Positions 5,507 to 10,195 of a stretch of 10,195 nt of DNA are shown here, one piece after another. Each line of letters begins with the position of its first letter. Position 1 is the stretch's first letter. Position numbers and translations under genes: made by a program. The notes beneath the pieces are model-generated. The model was not told the DNA's origin. It saw nothing but the letters and a program-made list of their open reading frames with translations, and ran no database searches. The DNA is from Clostridiales bacterium (lineage in GTDB: Bacteria; Bacillota; Clostridia; Oscillospirales; Oscillospiraceae), in assembly GCA_012728025.1 (NCBI GenBank), contig JAAYFX010000062.1:1-10195 (forward strand), given 5' to 3'.

Positions 5507-5842
5507 ATGGAAGCAAGAGCAGAACACAAGTTTGCCCGCATATCTCCCCGTAAGGTCAAGATAGTATGCGATATGATTCGAGGTAAGGACGTTGATATGG
5601 CAGAAGCTCTTATGGAGCAGACTCCAAAGGCCGCTTCAGAGCTGTTAATCAAGGTTTTAAAGAGTGCGGTTGCAAACGCAGAAAACAATTTTAACATGGA
5701 CCCCGACAATCTCTATATTAAAGAGACTTACGCAAACCCCGGACCCATCCTCAAAAGAGGAATGCCCAGAGCACAGGGTCGTATGTATAGAATAAACAAA
5801 AGAACCAGCCACATTACAGTCGTTGTGGCTGAGAAAGAATAG
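5507..5842 (+). CDS. rplV: 50S ribosomal protein L22
   Basis: L22 contacts all 23S rRNA domains and extends a beta-hairpin into the exit tunnel. The 111-residue product has the start EARAEHKFARISPRKVKIV, the central helix KAASELLIKVLKSAVANAENN (residues about 43-63), and the hairpin region GPILKRGMPRAQGRMYRI before the closing THITVVVAE-like strand (here SHITVVVAEKE). The length is normal. AAGGAGG (5493-5499) is eight bases upstream of the ATG. The gap to rpsS is 12 nt. Confidence 0.98.
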   Translation: MEARAEHKFARISPRKVKIVCDMIRGKDVDMAEALMEQTPKAASELLIKVLKSAVANAENNFNMDPDNLYIKETYANPGPILKRGMPRAQGRMYRINKRTSHITVVVAEKE

Positions 5843-5856
5843 GGAGGAGGCAGAAT

Positions 5857-6771
5857 ATGGGACAGAAGGTTAATCCCCACGGACTTCGAGTCGGCGTTAT
5901 AAAAGACTGGGATTCCAGATGGTATGCCAGAAGCGACAAGGTCGGTGACTTAATCGTAGAGGATTTTGAAATCCGCAAGTATCTTAAGGAAAACCTGTAT
6001 TCCGCGGGAATCCCGAGGATAGAAATTGAGCGAGACAGCTCCAAGGTTCGTATCTTCATCCACTGTGCCCGCCCCGGCGTTGTTATCGGCAAGGGCGGTA
6101 CGGAAATTGAGCGCATCAGGCTCGCTGTTGAAAAGATGATTGATAAGCCTGTGGCTCTTTCCATAGTGGAAGTTCGCACACCGGACACAAATGCCCAGCT
6201 TGTTGCCGAAAACATTGCCCAGCAGCTTGAAAGGCGCATAGGTTTCCGCAGAGCCATGAAAAACTCCATGGGACGTGCCATGAGAATGGGCGTTAAAGGC
6301 ATAAAGGTTATGTGTGCCGGCCGTCTTGGCGGTGCCGAAATTGCCCGTAGCGAGTGCTATCATGAGGGCACCATCCCTCTGCAAACACTTCGTGCGGACA
6401 TTGATTACGGCTTCGCTGAAGCTGCTACCACCTATGGCCGCATAGGCGTTAAGGTTTGGATTTACAAAGGCGAAATCCTTTCTCAGACCCTTCGCAGCAC
6501 CCCCCGCACCATGGACATGACCCGCCGTGATGACAGAAACCGCAACGACCGCAGAAGAAGCAGCGGCCGTGATAATCGCAGTTCCGGCAGCTATAACCGT
6601 GGCGGTCAGAGCGGCAGTTATAACCGTGGCGGCCAGACCGGCAGCTATAACCGCAACACAAGCGGTGGCCAGACCGGCGGATACAATCGCAACACAAGCG
6701 GTGGCCAGAGCAACCCCAACCGCACACCCGCACCTAACGCTTCTACCCCTAAGGAAGGAGGCAACGCATAA
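5857..6771 (+). CDS. rpsC: 30S ribosomal protein S3 with long repetitive C-terminal tail
   Basis: S3 sits at the mRNA entry channel on the 30S head and helps unwind mRNA. Residues 1-208 are canonical: MGQKVNPHGLRVGVIKDW, a KH domain with the GKGG loop (78-81, in ARPGVVIGKGGTEIERIR), then the C-terminal domain ending VKVWIYKGEIL. The protein is 304 residues against about 215-230 in most bacteria. The extra 90 or so are Arg/Gly/Asn/Ser-rich, without hydrophobic residues, and hold four tandem units of the form GSYNR-GGQ at 244-252, 253-261, 262-273 and 274-285. This is probably a disordered RNA-binding tail. The binding site GGGAGGAGG precedes the ATG, and the stop overlaps rplP as TAATG. Confidence 0.98.
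   Translation: MGQKVNPHGLRVGVIKDWDSRWYARSDKVGDLIVEDFEIRKYLKENLYSAGIPRIEIERDSSKVRIFIHCARPGVVIGKGGTEIERIRLAVEKMIDKPVALSIVEVRTPDTNAQLVAENIAQQLERRIGFRRAMKNSMGRAMRMGVKGIKVMCAGRLGGAEIARSECYHEGTIPLQTLRADIDYGFAEAATTYGRIGVKVWIYKGEILSQTLRSTPRTMDMTRRDDRNRNDRRRSSGRDNRSSGSYNRGGQSGSYNRGGQTGSYNRNTSGGQTGGYNRNTSGGQSNPNRTPAPNASTPKEGGNA
6586..6711 (+). repeat. in-frame tandem repeats in the rpsC 3' end
   Basis: There are four adjacent units: two of 27 nt (6586-6612, 6613-6639) and two of 36 nt (6640-6675, 6676-6711). Each starts GGC and encodes GxYNR plus a GGQ-ended linker; the longer units insert Asn-Thr-Ser. All units keep the reading frame. The near identity within each pair points to recent duplication by slippage or unequal exchange. 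Confidence 0.9.
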
Positions 6772-7202
6772 TGCTCATGCCAAAGAGAGTAAAATACCGC
6801 AGAGTACACCGTGGTCGCATGAAGGGCAAGGCATCCAGAGGCAACTTTATAGCCTATGGCGAATATGGCCTTGTTGCCACCGAGCCCAGTTGGATAACCT
6901 CTAACCAGATAGAGGCTGCCCGTATAGCCATGACCCGCTACACAAAGCGTGGCGGTAAGGTATGGATAAAAATCTTTCCCGACAAGCCCGTTACCGAAAA
7001 GCCCGCCGAAACCCGAATGGGCTCCGGTAAAGGCAGCCCCGAATATTGGGTTGCCGTTGTAAAACCCGGCAGGGTTCTGTTCGAGATAGCCGGAGTTTCC
7101 GAAGAAATCGCTCGTGAAGCCATGCGTCTTGCAAGTCATAAGTTGCCTTGCAAAACGAAGTTTGTGGCTCGTGAGAAAGATACCGAGACAGGTGGTGAAT
7201 AA
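6771..7202 (+). CDS. rplP: 50S ribosomal protein L16
   Basis: L16 binds near the A-site and the 5S rRNA region and is needed for late 50S maturation. The 143-residue product begins with the near-invariant MLMPKRVKYRRVHRGRMKG and continues with GLVATEPSWITSNQIEAARIAMTR-type sequence (split: EPSWITSNQIEAARIA, MTRYTKRGGKVWIKIFPDKP), then MGSGKGSPEYWVAVVKPGR. The length is normal. The ATG overlaps the rpsC stop by one base (TAATG), and GGAAGGAGG (6753-6761) lies within the end of rpsC, so translation is probably coupled. Confidence 0.99.
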   Translation: MLMPKRVKYRRVHRGRMKGKASRGNFIAYGEYGLVATEPSWITSNQIEAARIAMTRYTKRGGKVWIKIFPDKPVTEKPAETRMGSGKGSPEYWVAVVKPGRVLFEIAGVSEEIAREAMRLASHKLPCKTKFVAREKDTETGGE

Positions 7203-7203
7203 G

Positions 7204-7398
7204 ATGAAGGCAAATGAAATACGCGGTATGTCCGCCGCCGAGCTTGAGACAAAGCTTATGCAGCTCAAGAAGGATCTTTTCAACCTCCGCATGCAGCATG
7301 CCACTAACCATCTTGATAACCCGACAAAAATTGCCGCGACCCGTCGTGACATTGCCCGAGTCAAGACAGTTATTCGCCAGAAACAGCTCGAGCAGTGA
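7204..7398 (+). CDS. rpmC: 50S ribosomal protein L29
   Basis: L29 is a small helical protein next to L23 at the tunnel exit. The 64-residue product starting at the ATG at 7204 (MKANEIRGMSAAELETKL) fits the family length. The open frame extends upstream into rplP, but only this ATG has a binding site, AGGTGGTGA (7190-7198), within the last codons of rplP. Two helices are evident: the LKKDLFNLRMQHATNHLDNP turn region and the C-terminal IAATRRDIARVKTVIRQK. One base separates it from rplP. Confidence 0.97.
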   Translation: MKANEIRGMSAAELETKLMQLKKDLFNLRMQHATNHLDNPTKIAATRRDIARVKTVIRQKQLEQ

Positions 7399-7412
7399 GG
7401 AGGTAAATGATA

Positions 7413-7676
7413 ATGAATGAAGTCAGAACATCTTCCCGCAAGACACGTGTGGGCAAAGTAGTGTCCGACAAGATGGATAAGACCATCGTAGTCATTGTTG
7501 AGGATCGTGTAGCGCATCCTCTTTACAAGAAAATTATAAAGCAGACCTATCGTCTCAAAGCCCACGACGAGAAAAATGAGTGCGGTATCGGAGACAAGGT
7601 TAAAGTCATGGAGACACGTCCTTTGTCTAAGGACAAAAGATGGCGTCTTGTGGAAATTATAGAAAAGGCAAAGTAA
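7413..7676 (+). CDS. rpsQ: 30S ribosomal protein S17
   Basis: S17 is a primary 16S rRNA binder of the OB-fold class in the 30S body. The 87-residue product shows RKTRVGKVVSDKMDKTIVV (near the N-terminus), RVAHPLYKKIIKQTYRLKAHDE, then GDKVKVMETRPLSKDKRWRL, all canonical. An ATG at 7407 is also in frame but lies only three bases from the binding site GAGGAGG (7397-7403). The ATG at 7413 (spacing nine) is preferred. The binding site overlaps the rpmC stop. Confidence 0.97.
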   Translation: MNEVRTSSRKTRVGKVVSDKMDKTIVVIVEDRVAHPLYKKIIKQTYRLKAHDEKNECGIGDKVKVMETRPLSKDKRWRLVEIIEKAK

Positions 7677-7688
7677 GGAGGCCGCGAC

Positions 7689-8057
7689 GTGATACAACAG
7701 GAAACATATCTCAAGGTGGCCGACAATACCGGCGCCAAAGAGATTAAGTGCATCCGCGTACTTGGCGGGTCCAAGCGCAGATACGCAAATATCGGCGATA
7801 TTATAGTAGCGTCTGTACGCAAGACGGCTCCGGGCAGCACCGTAAAAAAAGGCGAGGTTGTAAGAGCAGTTATCGTACGCAGCGCCAAGGGCGTCCGCCG
7901 AGCCGACGGCACCTACGTCCGTTTTGACGAGAATGCGGCAGTTCTTATTAAAGAAGACAAGAACCCCCGCGGAACCCGTATTTTCGGACCCGTTGCCCGT
8001 GAGCTTCGTGACAAGGATTTTATGAAAATCCTGTCTCTGGCTCCCGAAGTCATATAG
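7689..8057 (+). CDS. rplN: 50S ribosomal protein L14
   Basis: L14 lies at the subunit interface, contacts 16S rRNA through an intersubunit bridge, and is the binding site of the silencing factor RsfS. The product is 122 residues, exactly the common length, beginning MIQQETYLKVADNTGAKEI and containing CIRVLGGSKRRYANIGD, the basic RKTAPGSTVKKGEVVRAV strand and GTRIFGPVARELRD. The start codon is GTG, supported by the family N-terminus and the AAGGAGG site (7675-7681). It is the only clear non-ATG start among the ribosomal genes here. The gap to rpsQ is 12 nt. Confidence 0.98.
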   Translation: MIQQETYLKVADNTGAKEIKCIRVLGGSKRRYANIGDIIVASVRKTAPGSTVKKGEVVRAVIVRSAKGVRRADGTYVRFDENAAVLIKEDKNPRGTRIFGPVARELRDKDFMKILSLAPEVI

Positions 8058-8068
8058 GAGGGCAAGAA

Positions 8069-8377
8069 ATGTTTTTAAGAAAAGACGATTTAGTTGTTGT
8101 CCTGTCCGGAAAGGACAAGGGCAAAAAAGGCAAGGTTTTGGTTGCCGACCCCAAAAACGGCAAGGTAATTGTCGAAGGCGTTAACGTCGCAAAGTGCCAC
8201 GTAAAGGCCAGAAGGCCCGGCGAGCAAAGCGGTATAATCAAAAAGGAAACACCCATATACGCTTCAAAGCTGCAGCGTGTCTGCCCCAAGTGCGATAAGC
8301 CCACAAGGCTTGCCCATACGTTCTTAAAGGACGGCAAGAAGGTTCGTGTCTGCAAAAAGTGCGGCGAAGCAATATAA
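8069..8377 (+). CDS. rplX: 50S ribosomal protein L24, zinc-ribbon form
   Basis: L24 nucleates 50S assembly and sits near the tunnel exit. The 102-residue product starts with the KOW segment DDLVVVLSGKDKGKKGKVL and continues through VIVEGVNVAKCHVKARR. The C-terminal third holds two CxxC pairs, C72/C75 and C95/C98 (VCPKCDKPTR and VCKKCGEAI), so it should bind one zinc. Many L24 proteins have lost these cysteines. AGGAGGG lies between the rplN stop and the ATG, which are 11 nt apart. Confidence 0.98.
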   Translation: MFLRKDDLVVVLSGKDKGKKGKVLVADPKNGKVIVEGVNVAKCHVKARRPGEQSGIIKKETPIYASKLQRVCPKCDKPTRLAHTFLKDGKKVRVCKKCGEAI

Positions 8378-8395
8378 GAAAGGAGGGACTTTTAT

Positions 8396-8944
8396 ATGAC
8401 AAGAATGAAGAAAAAATATCAAGAGGAAGTCGCTCCCGCTCTTATGAAAAAGTTTTCGTACAAGAGCACCATGGAGATTCCCAAGGTCGAAAAGGTCGTC
8501 ATCAGCGTTGGAGCCGGTGACTGCAAGGATAATCAAAAGGCCCTTGATGCAGTTATAAAGGACATTTCCGCCATTGCCGGACAAAAGGCTGTTGCAACAG
8601 TCGCCCGCAAGAGCGTAGCGAACTTTAAGCTTCGTGAAGGACAAAATGTTGGTGTTAAGGTTACCCTGCGCCAAGATAGAATGTGGGAATTCCTTGATAG
8701 ACTTTTAAACGTGGCTCTGCCCCGTGTAAGAGACTTCCGTGGAATAAACCCCGATGCCTTTGATGGACGTGGCAATTATAGCCTTGGCCTTAAAGAGCAG
8801 ATTATATTCCCCGAAATCGACTATGACAAGATAGAAAAGCTGCGTGGTATGAACGTTTCTATAACAACGACAGCAAAGACAGACGAAGAAGCAAGAGAGC
8901 TGCTCAGTCTTTTGGGCGCTCCGTTTAAAAGCATAGGAGGATAA
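8396..8944 (+). CDS. rplE: 50S ribosomal protein L5
   Basis: L5 binds 5S rRNA in the central protuberance and contacts the P-site tRNA. The 182-residue product is of normal length (about 179-183), with the family stretches IPKVEKVVISVGAGD, VANFKLREGQNVGVKVTLR, FLDRLLNVALPRVRDFRGI and DGRGNYSLGLKEQIIFPEID. AAAGGAGGG lies nine bases before the ATG at 8396. Two further in-frame Met codons do not have a better site. The binding site of rpsN overlaps the last codons. Confidence 0.98.
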   Translation: MTRMKKKYQEEVAPALMKKFSYKSTMEIPKVEKVVISVGAGDCKDNQKALDAVIKDISAIAGQKAVATVARKSVANFKLREGQNVGVKVTLRQDRMWEFLDRLLNVALPRVRDFRGINPDAFDGRGNYSLGLKEQIIFPEIDYDKIEKLRGMNVSITTTAKTDEEARELLSLLGAPFKSIGG

Positions 8945-8947
8945 GGC

Positions 8948-9133
8948 ATGGCTAAAAAATCAATGAGAATTAAGCAGGCCCGTCCCGCAAAGTTTTCCTC
9001 AAGGCAGTATAACCGCTGCAAAATTTGCGGACGTCCCCATGCTTATCTACGTGACTACGGTGTTTGCCGTATTTGTTTCAGGGAATTGGCATATAAAGGT
9101 CAAATCCCCGGTGTACGCAAGGCTTCTTGGTAA
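8948..9133 (+). CDS. rpsN: 30S ribosomal protein S14, zinc-binding type (rpsZ)
   Basis: S14 sits in the 30S head next to S3, S10 and S19. The 61-residue product is the short, zinc-binding form typical of Firmicutes: the cysteines C24/C27 (CKICGRPHAYLRDYGVC) and C40/C43 (CRICF) form the zinc site, and the C-terminus GQIPGVRKASW is invariant. GGAGG (8937-8941) within the last codons of rplE serves as binding site. The gap to rplE is three bases. The following gap to rpsH is 576 nt, far larger than normal. Confidence 0.98.
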   Translation: MAKKSMRIKQARPAKFSSRQYNRCKICGRPHAYLRDYGVCRICFRELAYKGQIPGVRKASW

Positions 9134-9136
9134 ATT

Positions 9137-9226
9137 TCCTTTATGCCGCATCTCACCGGCTTGCTGTATAGAAATACAGCGGTGCCGTCTCGATTTTGCC
9201 TAAAGAAAATTTCCCTGCAAAGCCGG
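9137..9226 (+). repeat. dispersed hairpin repeat, copy 2
   Basis: This is similar by eye to 2330-2415 in the rpsJ-rplC gap. It contains the perfect hairpin GCTGTAT-AGAA-ATACAGC (9163-9180), followed by the CTAAAGAAAA-TTCCCTGC pattern. The ends are approximate, and the right part coincides with the first 86-nt unit. Confidence 0.5.
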
Positions 9227-9352
9227 ACTATCCGGCAAAAACCTTGACCAATTGGAATTTTAAGTTGGCGGTGTCTCGATATTGCCTAAAGAAAACTTCT
9301 CTGTAAAGCCGGATTATCTGGCAAGAAGGCTACACCAAGTAAGATTTATAAA
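9181..9352 (+). repeat. 86-nt imperfect tandem duplication
   Basis: Unit A is 9181-9266 and unit B 9267-9352. The first 58 positions differ at nine; beyond that the units diverge. Each has a stem GCCGGA/TCCGGC (9222-9236) or GCCGGA/TCTGGC (9308-9322). The one stem change turns a G-C pair into G-T, so pairing is kept. Confidence 0.75.
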
Positions 9353-9610
9353 ATATGAAGCTTGCTCGTAATTTCTTGACCCTGCACCAAACGAGAGCCC
9401 AGCGAAGCGGGTCTTGTTTGGAGAGGAGGAGCAGCGGAATGCATGAACTTTTGCACTTGTGCAAAAGCGAAGAATATGAAGCTTGCTCGTAATTTCTTGA
9501 CCCTGTACCAAACGAGAGCCCAGCGAAGCGGGTCTTGTTTGGAGAGGAGGAGCAGCGGAATGCATGAACTTTTGCACTTGTGCAAAAGCGAAGAATATGG
9601 AGCTTGCTCC
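9352..9610 (+). repeat. 121-nt direct tandem repeat, two full copies plus a partial third
   Basis: Copy 1 is 9352-9472 and copy 2 is 9473-9593. They differ only at 9385 (C) against 9506 (T). A third copy starts at 9594 (AATATGGAGCTTGCTC) and breaks off after about 16 bases. Each full copy can fold into two hairpins: CCAAAC/GTTTGG with inner AGAGCCC/GGGTCT pairing (9387-9421 in copy 1), and a perfect CTTTTGCAC-TT-GTGCAAAAG (9448-9467 and 9569-9588). The fragment adds the palindrome GGAGC-TT-GCTCC (9599-9610). Each copy also carries AGGAGG followed nine bases later by ATG, opening frames of 17 and 28 codons. Confidence 0.96.
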
Positions 9611-9709
9611 GACGACGGCGAAAGGCCGAGGGCAATCATGTATTGACTTGGAACCTCGCCGCGTGAACAGCAAAAATAAGCTGTAACTTCTAAATAAGGA
9701 GGAAAAACA

Positions 9710-10108
9710 ATGCAAATTACTGACCCTATTGCGGATATGCTTACAAGAATCCGCAACGCCGGAAGCGCAAAGCACGAAACTGTTGATATTCCCGCTTCCA
9801 ACATGAAAAAGGCCATTGCTAACATTCTTCTCGAAGAAGGCTATATTAAAAGCTTTCAGCTAATCGAGGGCGGAGGACAGGGCCTTATCCGTGTTACACT
9901 TAAATATCTTCCCGGCAAAGAAAAGGCCATTCTGGGCCTTCGCCGTGTTTCCAAACCCGGCCTGCGTGTTTACGCCGGTGCCGACGAGCTGCCCTATGTC
10001 CTTAAGGGACTGGGTATTGCTATCATCTCAACCTCCAAGGGCATCATGACTGACAAGGCTGCAAGACGTGCCAATGTCGGCGGCGAAGTCCTGGCGTTTG
10101 TATGGTAA
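9710..10108 (+). CDS. rpsH: 30S ribosomal protein S8
   Basis: S8 is a primary 16S rRNA binder in the 30S body; in E. coli it represses the spc operon at an mRNA site near the rplE start. The 132-residue product has the family start MQITDPIADMLTRIRNA, the GQGLIRVTLKYLPG strand, and the conserved C-terminus STSKGIMTDKAARRANVGGE, ending VLAFVW. The length is normal. TAAGGAGG (9695-9702) lies seven bases before the ATG. It stands apart from rpsN because of the repeat-filled gap, and only 12 nt separate it from rplF. Confidence 0.98.
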   Translation: MQITDPIADMLTRIRNAGSAKHETVDIPASNMKKAIANILLEEGYIKSFQLIEGGGQGLIRVTLKYLPGKEKAILGLRRVSKPGLRVYAGADELPYVLKGLGIAIISTSKGIMTDKAARRANVGGEVLAFVW

Positions 10109-10120
10109 GGGGGAAAAGAT

Positions 10121-10195
10121 ATGTCTAGAATAGGAAGGTCTCCCATTACTGTACCTGCGGGAGTTGAAGTTAAGGTTGATGAAAACAACCACGTA
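10121..10195 (+). CDS. rplF: 50S ribosomal protein L6 (N-terminal fragment, runs off the window)
   Basis: The first 25 codons are present. The start MSRIGRSPITVPAGVEVKV and the following acidic D-E-N-N stretch match the L6 N-terminal strand. The ATG follows AAGGGGGAAA (10107-10116). L6 binds 23S rRNA near the GTPase-associated region. Its place after rpsH is the normal spc order, so the frame should continue beyond the window for about 180 residues in all. Confidence 0.93.
   Translation, partial: MSRIGRSPITVPAGVEVKVDENNHV

Larger units (their letters stand above)
9134..9709 (+). other. 576-nt rpsN-rpsH gap filled with repeats
   Basis: In order, the gap holds a copy of the dispersed hairpin repeat (from about 9137), a pair of 86-nt imperfect tandem units (9181-9352), two 121-nt near-identical tandem units (9352-9593) with the beginning of a third (9594-9610), a GC-rich stretch, and the rpsH binding site TAAGGAGG (9695-9702). 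No hairpin here has the T tail of a terminator, so transcription probably reads through. I see no convincing promoter; TTGACT at 9643 lacks a -10 partner. Confidence 0.85.

Noticed and set aside
6645..7697. 350-codon minus-strand frame opposite rpsC, rplP, rpmC and rpsQ
   Set aside because: All four genes on the plus strand are certain. The antisense frame is a by-product of their codon bias and its product has no recognisable domain.
9352..9610. CRISPR array or insertion sequence at the rpsN-rpsH repeats
   Set aside because: The repeat is 121 nt with no spacers between units, no transposase frame and no terminal inverted repeats or target duplication that I can see.
9443..9646. 67-codon plus-strand frame starting at 9443
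   Set aside because: It starts inside the repeat without a binding site. Only its last 28 codons, from the ATG at 9560, have AGGAGG at proper spacing; these are reported as a finding instead.
9643..9677. TTGACT at 9643 as an internal promoter for rpsH
   Set aside because: At 16-18 nt spacing there is no sequence resembling TATAAT.
9314..9825. Long minus-strand reading frames (101, 153 and 159 codons) across the 121-nt repeats
   Set aside because: They exist because the repeat is open in all minus frames and its period shifts the frame. They have no suitable binding site, run antisense into rpsH, and have repetitive Ser/Cys-rich products typical of spurious calls.

Overview
The window looks like part of a genome from a Clostridia-class Firmicute, most likely near the Oscillospiraceae/Ruminococcaceae. 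The reasons are the unbroken S10-spc ribosomal protein order, strong AGGAGG-type ribosome binding sites before nearly every gene, CCA encoded in the tRNA genes, and the zinc-binding form of S14. The taxon is inferred from gene content, not from a database search.

Layout. Positions 1-384 hold a tRNA cluster: Arg-TCT (cut at its 5' end by the window edge), His-GTG, Gln-TTG and Lys-TTT. A rho-independent terminator closes it at 385-420. Three small genes follow (503-679, 778-909, 1122-1301) with two more terminators. They encode a 58-residue membrane protein with a GC-x4-CPITSNP motif, a 43-residue hydrophilic protein and a 59-residue conserved-looking soluble protein. After a gap with a strong promoter (1565-1593) and a roughly 390-nt structured leader comes the S10-spc operon: rpsJ, rplC, rplD, rplW, rplB, rpsS, rplV, rpsC, rplP, rpmC, rpsQ, rplN, rplX, rplE, rpsN (rpsZ type), rpsH and the first 25 codons of rplF. 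All are on the + strand.

The gene content is ordinary core translation machinery: parts of the 30S head (S10, S19, S3, S14), the 30S body (S17, S8), the exit-tunnel region of the 50S subunit (L4, L22, L23, L24, L29) and its core (L2, L3, L5, L14, L16, L6). Most genes are 1-20 nt apart or overlap, as expected for coupled translation.

The unusual part lies between and at the ends of these genes. Two intergenic gaps are far larger than usual: 383 nt between rpsJ and rplC, and 576 nt between rpsN and rpsH. Both carry what looks like the same dispersed hairpin repeat. The second gap also holds an 86-nt imperfect tandem duplication and two copies of a 121-nt repeat that differ at one base. L3 and S3 have C-terminal tails built from short tandem repeats. 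The S10 leader contains a terminator-like hairpin, mutually exclusive stems and a possible 12-codon leader peptide, which suggests attenuation control. I found no CRISPR array, transposase, phage gene or new enzymatic system.
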